Source of the DNA: Streptomyces sp. H39-S7
GTDB lineage: Bacteria; Actinomycetota; Actinomycetes; Streptomycetales; Streptomycetaceae
Direction of reading: 5' to 3'
Assembly (NCBI RefSeq): GCF_027158205.1
Contig: NZ_JAPVLU010000065.1
Location: 1-36,421, forward strand
Length of the DNA: 36,421 bases
Below are positions 16,901 to 24,106 of the stretch, one piece after another. Under the pieces are notes generated by a model. The model was not told the origin of the DNA, searched no databases, and worked only from the letters and a program-made list of their open reading frames with translations. Both the position numbers and the translations under genes were made by a program. Position 1 is the stretch's first letter, and every line of letters starts with the position of its first letter.

Positions 16901-19900
16901 AAGGTGGAGTCGGCGACCGGCGCGGGCAGGACCGGCGGCTCGGTGGCGTCCCGCAGGTCCAGCCGGCGCAGCGGCACCGTCCCGTCGCCCGTGAGCAGAG
17001 TCAGGGCGGTGCGCAGTTGGGCGAGGAACTGCTCCATCATCGTGCGGTCGTACAGGTCGGTACTGAACTCGATCTCCAGTTCGGTGTCCCGCTCCCCCTC
17101 CACGAAGCCGAAGGTGAGCTCGAACTTGGACCCGCGGTCCCCGGCCGCTCGCAGGGCCTCGGTGCCGGCTCCCGCCAGCCGTAGGCCGTCCTCCCGGCGG
17201 CGCTGGTAGTTCACCATCACCGGAAAGGGCGCGGCGGCCCCCCGCGCGGGGGGCTGCCGCAGTTCCCGGGCGATCGCGGGGAACGGCACATCGTGGTGGC
17301 GGTAGGCGGCCGCGCACGCGTCCCGCACCGCGCCCAGCAGGCCGGCGACGGTCGCGTCGGGACCGGGGGCGACGCGTACGGCGAGGAGGTTGACGAAGTA
17401 GCCGATCAGGTGGTCGGTCCGCCCGTGCTCCCGGCCTGCGGCCAGTGCTCCCAGGCACAGGTCGTCCTGTTCGGTGTGCTGGGCGAGCAGGACGTGGACC
17501 GCGGCGGTGCACAGCATGAACCGGCTGACGCCGTGCCGGCGTGCGGCCCGCGCCACCTGGTCGGTCAGCGCCGTCCCCAGCGCGGTGCGCACCCGGTCCC
17601 CCCTGCCGCTCAGGGCGGCGGGGCGGATCCGGTCCGCGATCAGTTCGGCGATCGGTCCGTCGGCCAGGGCGCTGCGCCAGTGCGCGGCGGCCTCCGCCAC
17701 GCGGCGCGGATCGGGCCGGGAGGCGGACCGTACGTGCTCGGCGTACGACAGACCCGCAGTCGGCGGCGCGGGCCCGTCCGCCCCGCCGCTGACGCGGGCC
17801 GCGTAGTGCGCGCTCAGCCCGTCGAGCAGGAGTTCCAGGGACCAGTCGTCGGCGATGACGTGGTGGAGGTCGAAATGGAGCAGATGGTGGTCGTCGTCCA
17901 GGGTGAGGACCAAGGTCCGCAGCAGGGACGGGGCGCCCAGCCCGGGGTCCTGTGCCGCCGACGCGGCGATCAGCCGGCGGGCCCGGGCCTCGCGGTCCGC
18001 CGCGGGTAACGTCGTCAGGTCGCGGTGGCACAGCGCGGCGGCCGGATCGCCGTCGAGACGCTGGAACCATCCTTCCGTGTCCTGGTGGACGGTGACGCGC
18101 AGCGCGTCCTGCCGTTGCGCCAGGTCCCCCAGGGCGCCGCGCAGGGCGGCGAGAACCAGCGGGCCCCGTACGCGATAGGTGCGCGCGATGTTGTAGCGGC
18201 CGCCGGGGGCCCGGGTCTGCTCGAACCAGATCCCCTCCTGGCCCGGCAGCAGCGGCAGCCGTTCCGCGCCACCGTTTTCCGACCGGAGGTCCGCCGCCGG
18301 CTCCCGCGCGGGAGCCACAGCGTCCGACGGGGCGTCGCCCGGCGGAACGTCGCTCGACGTGGCATCGCTCAGGGCGGCCAGCGCGCGCGGCGTGGGCGCC
18401 TCGAACAGGGCCGACGGCGGCAGGGCGACGTTCCAGTCGCGCTCGTCGTGGGCCCTGACCGCCATGGCGGTCAGCGAGTCCCCGCCGGGGGTGAAGACGG
18501 ACGGCTCGGCTCCCCGCACCGGCCGGCCCAGCACGGTGTGCCAGATGGCGAGTACCCGCTCCTCGGTGCCGGTCGCCGCCGGCCGGTGCGGCAGGGCGGC
18601 GTCCGCGGCGGTCGACCGGGCGGCAGCGGCGAGCGCCGCCCGGTCGGTCTTGCCGCTCGGGGTCAGCGGGAGCATGGGGAGCACGGTGACCGCGGCGGGG
18701 ACCAGGGGGTCGGGCAGCAGCGCGGCGAGGTGGGCCCGCAGTTGCGGGCCGGTCGTGTGGCGGCCGGGGGTCAGGGCCGCGAAGGCCGCCAGCCGGGTGC
18801 GCGGGCCGGTCCGGTCGGTGACGACCGCGGCGCGGGCCACGGCGTCGTGCGTCGCCAGGGCGCGTTCGGTCTCGGCGGGCTCCACCCGGAAGCCGCGGAT
18901 CTTCACCTGGTCGTCGAGCCGGCCCAGATACGCGAGGTTGCCGTCGGGCAGCAGCCGGACGCGGTCCCCGGTCCGGAAGGCCCGCTGCCCCGGCCGTGCG
19001 GGGTCCGGGACGAAGCGTTCGGCCGTCCGTCCGGGGTCGCGGTGATACCCCCGGGCCACCCCGGGCCCGCCGACGCACAGTTCGCCCTCCTGACCCGGCG
19101 GGACCGGGCGCAGGTGCCGGTCCACCACCGTCGCCGTGACGCCCGCCAGGGGCCGGCCGATCGGGATCCCTTCCCCGGCGTCCCCGCACTCCGCGGGCGA
19201 GCGCATCGCGTGCCAGCAGGCGTAGACCGTGGTCTCGGTGGGGCCGTACCCGTTGACCGTCACACACCGGGGCAGCGCGGTCAGGACCCGGCGCACCGCG
19301 TCCCGGTCCGCCACGTCCCCGCCGGATACGAACAGCCGCAGGCTGCCCAGGTGGGGCAGGACGTGCTGGGCGGCCAGGGTGAACAGCGCCGCCGGCAGAC
19401 GCAGGACGCTGACCTGGTGCCGTGCCACCTCTCGACCGATGTCGTGGACGCTGAGGTCGGCGGCGGGCAGCACCAGCGTCCCGCCGTTGAGCAGCGCGCC
19501 GAAGATCTCGAAGACCGACGGGTCGACGTGCAGCGGCGCCAGTTGCAGGAAGATCTGGCGGCCGGTGAGCGCGGGGAGGGCTCCGTTCAGGAGCGCCAGC
19601 ACCGACCGGTGCTGCACCAGCACACCCTTGGGACGCCCGGTGCTGCCCGAGGTGTGGATGAGGTACGCCGGGTCGTCCGGCGCTCCCCCGCCCCCCTGCC
19701 CCGACGGGCCGTGCGGGTCGGCGAACGCCTCACCGATGGTGCGGACGTCGACGCCGGGCCCGGTCAGCGCCCGCAGCCGCGGGGTGTCGGGGGCCGCGGC
19801 GAACACGGTGCGCAGGCCGCTGTCGCGCACCAGGCGGCGCAGCCGCTCGTCGGGCTCGCGGGGGTCCAGCGGCACGTAGGCGGCGCCGGCGCCCAGGATG

Positions 19901-20175
19901 CCCAGTACGGTGGCGACCGTCCCCGGTGAGCGGGCCGCGCACACCCCCACGAGGTCCCCGCGGGTGACGTGCGGGGCCAGGCCGGCGGAGACCGCGGCCG
20001 CCCGCGCCGCGAGCCGGCCGTAGTCGATCGGGCCGGCAGCGCTGATGAGAGCGGTGCGGTGCGGGTGCCGGCGCACCCGCGCGGCGAATGCCGCGTGCAC
20101 GGTGCGGGCGCCTTCGTCGCAGGACCGCGCGTCCGGTTCCGGGCCGCGGTGCGGATCCGTCGTCGGTGCGGTCAC
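13963..20175 (-). CDS. Two-module NRPS, A-PCP-C-A-PCP-R (reductive release)
   Basis: A 2,070-residue protein starting at GTG 20175, which overlaps the upstream TGA. A1 is about 25-520 (A3 core HTSGSTGRPKG, NGYGPTETT, RTGD at 401-404, K509). PCP1 carries GGDSL with S567. The C domain is about 637-1065, with H771-H772-VIAD-D777 (the usual final Gly of HHxxxDG is Asp). A2 is about 1090-1580 (YTSGSTGQPRG, NGYGPTEAA, K1566). PCP2 carries GGHSL with S1624. The thioester reductase domain is about 1698-2055 (GATGFIG 1705-1711, T1833, Y1863 and K1867). Hand-aligned pocket residues are D-P-F-R-V-G-G-V for A1 and D-V-Y-V-I-A-G-I for A2; I cannot assign substrates. No epimerase, MbtH or thioesterase domain. 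Codon 723 is TTA. Confidence 0.95.
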   Translation of the reverse strand: MTAPTTDPHRGPEPDARSCDEGARTVHAAFAARVRRHPHRTALISAAGPIDYGRLAARAAAVSAGLAPHVTRGDLVGVCAARSPGTVATVLGILGAGAAYVPLDPREPDERLRRLVRDSGLRTVFAAAPDTPRLRALTGPGVDVRTIGEAFADPHGPSGQGGGGAPDDPAYLIHTSGSTGRPKGVLVQHRSVLALLNGALPALTGRQIFLQLAPLHVDPSVFEIFGALLNGGTLVLPAADLSVHDIGREVARHQVSVLRLPAALFTLAAQHVLPHLGSLRLFVSGGDVADRDAVRRVLTALPRCVTVNGYGPTETTVYACWHAMRSPAECGDAGEGIPIGRPLAGVTATVVDRHLRPVPPGQEGELCVGGPGVARGYHRDPGRTAERFVPDPARPGQRAFRTGDRVRLLPDGNLAYLGRLDDQVKIRGFRVEPAETERALATHDAVARAAVVTDRTGPRTRLAAFAALTPGRHTTGPQLRAHLAALLPDPLVPAAVTVLPMLPLTPSGKTDRAALAAAARSTAADAALPHRPAATGTEERVLAIWHTVLGRPVRGAEPSVFTPGGDSLTAMAVRAHDERDWNVALPPSALFEAPTPRALAALSDATSSDVPPGDAPSDAVAPAREPAADLRSENGGAERLPLLPGQEGIWFEQTRAPGGRYNIARTYRVRGPLVLAALRGALGDLAQRQDALRVTVHQDTEGWFQRLDGDPAAALCHRDLTTLPAADREARARRLIAASAAQDPGLGAPSLLRTLVLTLDDDHHLLHFDLHHVIADDWSLELLLDGLSAHYAARVSGGADGPAPPTAGLSYAEHVRSASRPDPRRVAEAAAHWRSALADGPIAELIADRIRPAALSGRGDRVRTALGTALTDQVARAARRHGVSRFMLCTAAVHVLLAQHTEQDDLCLGALAAGREHGRTDHLIGYFVNLLAVRVAPGPDATVAGLLGAVRDACAAAYRHHDVPFPAIARELRQPPARGAAAPFPVMVNYQRRREDGLRLAGAGTEALRAAGDRGSKFELTFGFVEGERDTELEIEFSTDLYDRTMMEQFLAQLRTALTLLTGDGTVPLRRLDLRDATEPPVLPAPVADSTLHALFARQAALRPDQVAAIGPDMSLTYRQLDLLSDTVAHRLAADGVRAGDRVAICLDRSPHLMAAILGVLKAGAAYVPLDPGYPAARLTFTVQDAQARVLITSKELAETLEGLLPPALRIEHIERLTDVDATSAPPPPALGGPADLAYLIYTSGSTGQPRGVMVEHRSVVNTLLASLAEHPLDAADVWLQMTSPGFDVAAYEQFMPLVSGGTLVYCTDRDRTDPHALHRLLREHGVTVLVTVPSLLRALDRPDLAGVRVLIVAGEPADPQDTRHFARDRVVINGYGPTEAAILATTYRAGAHDAAVRVPIGRPLAGTPAQVIDRHGRPAAVGVPGELYLAGAGVGRGYWNNPERTRLLFGPLPGGTERSYRTGDRVRRLASGDLDYLGRLDGQIKLRGFRIELGEIETVLAACPGVREAAAVVTGTGPDAQIHAFLVGPADARDARDHLARHLPAHMIPATFHTVAHLPTTSHGKTDRTALAALLPPPALAPAGPTSLPATALERAVQTLWEQVLGGPAGSTEQDFFAAGGHSLKVVQLLGRIENQWRIRLELRDFLAAPTVRAVARHLERLLAGGPAEEATALVPADIRLDPEITFHPPRPATSGIDQVLLTGATGFIGAHLLDALLRSGRRQVVCLIRADTPAQARRRLEEALRGYGLRLDAADPRITVLPGDLARPGLGLDAATRSAVERGTGEVFHAGAGVHHLTGDRPLAGAYVQGTQELLRLAAAARVRAFHHISTLSVFAPGARPRRIDERTPLAGERHSFGRGYAATKWAAELLVAQAAERGAPIRVHRIGRAGGSTDGAAAHLGDMFSRVLQTSAALGCYPVHPRLAFPIVPVDVMARALVALADTPLPAGTVHHLTHPQDADLGDFLAGYDRRNGTRTVPVDLRTWVDRLGTDPLSGTPHPALVFREHLRETAENPRPTTDQYANEATLAALQRLGITLPPLDDGYIDRCWTQLDPAARPDSAAAKERP

Positions 20176-20582
20176 GGCTGCGGCCTGTTCAGCGCCTCGA
20201 CCACGCTCGCGGTGTCGTACAGGTCCAGGTACTGGCAGATCCGGCCGTCCCGGATGCGGAAGACAGTCATCCACGGGGCGTCGTAGGTGGCGTCGTTGGC
20301 CAGGATCCGGGTGTGGCTGACGCCCAGGACGACGATCCGGTCCCCCGCGTCCAGGTACTCCTGCACCTCCAGGTCCCGCACCTCGAGCAGCCCGTGGACG
20401 ATCTCGAAGAACCGGTCGAAGCCGGCGGCCCCCCGGTACACGCCGGCCCAGGGAAGGGACGCGGGGCCGTGGTAGATCCACTCGAAGTCGTCGGTCAGGT
20501 ACTCCTTCCTGATCTCGTCCAACCGGCCCGCGGAGAACAGGTGGAAGAAGGTCTTGACCACGTCGACGTTCTGCTCACTCAT
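20172..20582 (-). CDS. SnoaL/NTF2-like protein
   Basis: A 136-residue protein. Start ATG 20582 (MSEQNVDVVKTFF), with GAGGGA upstream, overlapping the aminotransferase end by 8 bp; a longer frame from 20615 adds nothing family-like. The NTF2-like cone fold is recognisable: FFHLFSAGRLDEIRKEYLTDDFEW, the HGPASLPWAGVYRG loop, DRFFEIVHG, and C-terminal strands ending FRIRDGRICQYLDLYD. Family members are aldol cyclases, epoxide hydrolases, ketosteroid-isomerase-like enzymes or binding proteins. Placed just ahead of the NRPS with coupling at both ends, it may cyclise or isomerise the reductively released aldehyde. That is an inference. Confidence 0.85.
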   Translation of the reverse strand: MSEQNVDVVKTFFHLFSAGRLDEIRKEYLTDDFEWIYHGPASLPWAGVYRGAAGFDRFFEIVHGLLEVRDLEVQEYLDAGDRIVVLGVSHTRILANDATYDAPWMTVFRIRDGRICQYLDLYDTASVVEALNRPQP

Positions 20583-22779
20583 GCGATCCCTCGATAAACG
20601 GTGGTAGGGCGGCAACGGACGGATGACGCAAACGTGTGGCGGTGCGCAGGCGTGTGGCGGTGCGCAGCCGCTGGCCCGCGCGGAAGAGCGCCGCCTGGAC
20701 GAGCAGCCGGTACGGTCCGGTGCGCGCGAGCCGGCCCGCCTGCCGCATGACGTGGCGCAGTTCCTCGTCGGTGGCGGTCAGGGGCAGGAGGAAGACGTCG
20801 TAGACGATGAACACCCGGGCCCGGGTGATCCACCAGAGGATCGTCGCGGTGGACAGCGCGTCCCCCCGGGTGGGCAGGAAACGGCGCAGCAGCCGCGGCG
20901 GCAGGACTTCGATACGGCCCAGCAGCCCTTCGGCGAACCGCCTGCGGACGGTGGTGGACCGGGCCGGCAGCGCCGCGCTGCCCTCACGGACGATCTCGCC
21001 GGCCGCCGCGGCCCGCTCGCCCAGCCGCAGCGCGTCGACCTGGGCGACGGCGTGCACGGCGAAGTGGGCACCGAGCTGATGGGCGTGCGCGGTACGCAGC
21101 TCCGCGACGAGCTGGGGGGCGGCGGTGCGGGCGGCAGCGTCGACCGCGTCCGACACCAACGCGGCGCCGGTCGGGAAACACCCGTAGCTCAGGGCCTTGG
21201 ACAACGTCATCAGATCGATCTCGGGCAGTCGGCCGTGGTGCGCGAAGCGGCGTCCGCACCGGTAGTACGAGGTGAGGATCTCGTCGACCCCGACGAGGAA
21301 TCCGCGTGCGGAGCGTTCGGCGGCGACGAGGTCGAGCAGTTCCTGCGGCAGCGGGGCGAAGGTGTCGGAGCTGCCGTGGACCAGCTCGATCCAGACCAGG
21401 CCGACCGTGCCGGTGGCCACTTCGCGGCGCAGTTGGTCGGCGGCGTCGGCGGCGAACGGGTCGATGTAGTGGATGTCCTGGTACAGCGGCCCGAAGGGGG
21501 CCCGGGTGGGATCGGCGGCGGTGGCCAGCAGCGACACCAGGGTCTTGCCGCCGTAGTTGTGCTTGAACACGATCACGCGCCGGTGGTCGGGGCGGGCGAG
21601 GTGGGCCAAGGTCAGCGCGGTCTCCACCGCGGAGGCTCCACTGACGGCGGGGTAGGCGTGCGGCAGTCCCGTCTCCCCGGCCAGGACCGTCTGCAGCTCG
21701 CTCACGTAGTCGTGGGCGGCGTCATGGCGGTCGACGACCTCGGTCAGGGCGTCCGGCGGGTTGTGGCCGGCGATCCCCAGCCCCGCGCCGCACAGGCCGT
21801 CCACGAGTTGCAGGCGCCGGCCGGAGTCGAGTTCGACGGTCAGCCGCGACCCATGGGCCTCCACGACGTGCAGGGCCCCGTGCAAGGCGCGGTGCAGCGC
21901 CGCGGTGGCGGGGTTCACATGCCGCGCGTAGCGGTCCAGGACCCGCGGCCAGGCACGCTCCGGCTCCTGAGCGCCCGGCGGCCGCGGGCCGGCGCCGTCC
22001 CAGCGCGCGGCGAGCGCCGCCCGGACGCGGCGCATGGCGACGGTGTTGCCCCCGTAGGTGTTGGAGTGCACGAACGCCGAGGTCCCGGTCCAGGGCGCGA
22101 ACACGTCATGCGAGCCGACGAGGGCGCCGAAGGGCACCTCACCGCCGGTCAGCGTCTCCCCCAGGACCACCAGGTCGGGGCGGAGTGCCGCCGCTTCGGG
22201 CGAGCGGTTCTGCCGCACGTCGAGGCCGGACAGGTCCAGGGCGACGCGGGCGCCGGCCGTGCGGCAGCGCGCGGCTGCTTCGCCGAGTTCGGCGGGCGGA
22301 TACCGCTCGGCCTCCCGGACGAGGACACCGCAGAAGCGCCCGTCCTTCAGGGCCGTGGTCAGCGCGCCGAGCGTCGCGACGAACTCGACGGCCGGGACGA
22401 GAGCCCGCTCGGGCCCGGCACCCAGCGGATCGCAGCGCCGGCGCAAGGTGCCGGCCGGGTCCAGGACCAGGACCCGGCCGCCGTGCCGGGCGAAGGTGTC
22501 CAGGCCGCGGTGGCGCAGGAGTTTGACGGCGGCGTGCAGCGCCTCGTACCGGGAGTTCGCGAAGAAGGACCGGCGGTCCGGGGCCGGGTCGTCCCCGACG
22601 AGTTCACCGACCAGTTCGCTCAACTGGAATCCCACGTGCGCGCTGTCCTGGGTGACGAACCACGAGGGCATCGCGAAGATCGGCGTCCGGTTCCCGACCA
22701 GGTCGGTGAGGATGTCCAGGGTCGCGTCGCAGTCGTTTCGGAACAACCGCTCGGGTGCGGTGTGAACAGAGTGATCCAT
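20575..22779 (-). CDS. Tandem class III aminotransferase: degenerate N-terminal copy fused to a catalytic C-terminal copy
   Basis: A 734-residue protein. ATG 22779 has GAGG 6 nt upstream; an ATG at 22800 is also in frame. Family members are usually about 400-460 residues, so this is nearly double. Residues 70-260 form one class III domain (FFANSRYEALHAAVK at 72-86, ALDLSG with D182, LGETLTGGEVPFG, NTYGGNTVAMRRV). There the PLP lysine position reads Glu (E208 in LGETL). Residues 320-680 form a second copy with intact features: SGASAVETALTLA at 380-392, VDEILTSY with D499, and K528 in LSKALSYG. Its neighbours are the class V PLP enzyme upstream and the SnoaL protein downstream. It may transaminate an aldehyde. 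Near the C-terminus an 18-bp tandem repeat encodes LRTATR twice. Confidence 0.87.
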   Translation of the reverse strand: MDHSVHTAPERLFRNDCDATLDILTDLVGNRTPIFAMPSWFVTQDSAHVGFQLSELVGELVGDDPAPDRRSFFANSRYEALHAAVKLLRHRGLDTFARHGGRVLVLDPAGTLRRRCDPLGAGPERALVPAVEFVATLGALTTALKDGRFCGVLVREAERYPPAELGEAAARCRTAGARVALDLSGLDVRQNRSPEAAALRPDLVVLGETLTGGEVPFGALVGSHDVFAPWTGTSAFVHSNTYGGNTVAMRRVRAALAARWDGAGPRPPGAQEPERAWPRVLDRYARHVNPATAALHRALHGALHVVEAHGSRLTVELDSGRRLQLVDGLCGAGLGIAGHNPPDALTEVVDRHDAAHDYVSELQTVLAGETGLPHAYPAVSGASAVETALTLAHLARPDHRRVIVFKHNYGGKTLVSLLATAADPTRAPFGPLYQDIHYIDPFAADAADQLRREVATGTVGLVWIELVHGSSDTFAPLPQELLDLVAAERSARGFLVGVDEILTSYYRCGRRFAHHGRLPEIDLMTLSKALSYGCFPTGAALVSDAVDAAARTAAPQLVAELRTAHAHQLGAHFAVHAVAQVDALRLGERAAAAGEIVREGSAALPARSTTVRRRFAEGLLGRIEVLPPRLLRRFLPTRGDALSTATILWWITRARVFIVYDVFLLPLTATDEELRHVMRQAGRLARTGPYRLLVQAALFRAGQRLRTATRLRTATRLRHPSVAALPPFIEGSHE
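20633..20668. repeat. 18-bp tandem duplication inside the aminotransferase gene
   Basis: Two copies in direct tandem (20633-20650 and 20651-20668), identical but for the last base, encode LRTATR twice near the C-terminus. Because the unit is a multiple of three, the frame is kept. Confidence 0.85.
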
Positions 22780-22948
22780 CGGGGACCTCGGCCTTCTCAT
22801 GGCACGGCAGCAGGGGCGTACGACGGGGTGCGGGCGCGACGAATCCCGCCGCGGCGACCGGAACGGCTGCGGTGGAACGGCCGGCGCCCTGCCCGGCCCA
22901 CCGCTGTACGCGAGGAGCCGGCCGGCCCGCGACCGGAGGAAGCGCGGG

Positions 22949-22975
22949 ACCGCGGTGCGGGGGCGGACCCGCGGT
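22949..22975 (-). terminator. Inverted repeat directly after the class V gene, possible attenuator
   Basis: ACCGCGG (22949-22955) and CCGCGGT (22969-22975) can pair with a 13-nt loop, immediately past the TGA at 22976. It lies in the largest gap within the second half of the cluster (196 bp), so it may divide the operon or protect an mRNA end. No U-tract. Confidence 0.35.
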
Positions 22976-24103
22976 TCAGTTCAGCGTCGCGCGCAGGGCG
23001 ACGGCGAACGCTTCGATGTCGGCGTCGGTGTTGTAGTAGTGCGGTGACACCCGCACGGCGAACTCCACCTGCTGCGCGCGCATGTAGAGGGGGGTGTGGC
23101 TGCCCTGGGCGATCCACACGTTGATTCCCCGGGCCCGCAGCCCGGTGCGCACCTGCTCGGGTGTCACCCGGTCGTGGAGGAACGTGACGATCTGCGCGTG
23201 CCGGGTGCCCGGGTCGATCAGCCGGGTCCCGGGGATCTCCTCGATGGCGCCGCGCACCGCCTCCCGCAGCGCTCCGGACGCGCGGTCGTCGGTACGGGAC
23301 GCGTGGTGGTGCAGGGCCGCGTTCAGCCCCAGCACCGCCGCGTTGTTCCGCTCGGCGAACTCGAAGCGGCGCGCGGTGTCGGTGCTGACCTCGAAGGCGT
23401 CGTCGGCGACCATGTCGGCCACCTGGAGGTCGAAGAACGGCAGTCGGACCGCCGAGCGCAGCCGGGGCGACACGGCGGCGAAGCCGGTACCGCGTACCCC
23501 CCGCAGGAACTTGCGGCCCGCTCCGGTGAGCAGGTCGCAGCCGATGGCCGCCACCGAGAGCGGGACCTGCCCCACGGACTGGCAGGCGTCGACGGCGTAG
23601 AAGCAGCGCCAGGGAGCGAGGATCTTGCCGATCTCCTCGACCGGGTTGATGACGCCGCACCCCGACGGGACGTGCGGCAGCGACACCAGCGCGACGCCGT
23701 CATGGATGTGGGCGGCCATCCAGTCCAGGTCGACGTTCCCGTCGGGCAGCAGGGGGACGACCTCGATCCGCAGCCCCAGGCGCCGGCGCATCCCGTGCAG
23801 CAGGATGAGATTGCCCGCGTACTCGTACGGGGTGACCCACACCGTGTCGGCGGCGGTGAGGGGCAGGTTCCCGATGACGGAGCAGTACGCGCGCGTCGCG
23901 CTGTCGAACAGCGCCAGATCGTCCTCCGGCGCGTCGAGGACCTGCGCGAGGATCCGGTACACCTCGCCCTCCAGTACGGGGGCGTACCGCTGTTCGGCCT
24001 CGTAGGAACCCCCGGCGGCCTCCTCCGCGACGTACCCGCACAGGGCCTCGACCACCGAGGAGGGCATCAGTCCCGCCCCGGCCGTGTTCAGGTGCACAGT
24101 CAT
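22976..24103 (-). CDS. Class V fold-type I PLP enzyme (cysteine-desulfurase/IPN-epimerase-like)
   Basis: A 375-residue protein, starting ATG 24103, 3 bp after the MFS stop. It begins MTVHLNTAGAGLMPSSV, the typical class V start. The motif VDACQSVGQVPL (D172) is the PLP-ring Asp region, and K198 in TGAGRKFLRGVRGTGF is the Schiff-base lysine. Further marks are SLPHVPSGCGVINP and a C-terminal GINVWIAQGSHTP. The class includes cysteine desulfurases, isopenicillin-N epimerase, EgtE-like C-S lyases and some beta-eliminating enzymes. No cysteine persulfide loop is visible, so desulfurase function is doubtful; lyase or epimerase chemistry on an amino acid is more likely. Function not assigned. Confidence 0.87.
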   Translation of the reverse strand: MTVHLNTAGAGLMPSSVVEALCGYVAEEAAGGSYEAEQRYAPVLEGEVYRILAQVLDAPEDDLALFDSATRAYCSVIGNLPLTAADTVWVTPYEYAGNLILLHGMRRRLGLRIEVVPLLPDGNVDLDWMAAHIHDGVALVSLPHVPSGCGVINPVEEIGKILAPWRCFYAVDACQSVGQVPLSVAAIGCDLLTGAGRKFLRGVRGTGFAAVSPRLRSAVRLPFFDLQVADMVADDAFEVSTDTARRFEFAERNNAAVLGLNAALHHHASRTDDRASGALREAVRGAIEEIPGTRLIDPGTRHAQIVTFLHDRVTPEQVRTGLRARGINVWIAQGSHTPLYMRAQQVEFAVRVSPHYYNTDADIEAFAVALRATLN

Positions 24104-24106
24104 CCT

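Noticed and set aside
13858..17184. An 1,108-codon plus-strand frame opposite the NRPS
   Set aside because: Its translation is Gln/Gly/Val-rich without domains, as expected of the antisense of a GC-rich coding strand, while the minus strand carries a complete NRPS with all core motifs.
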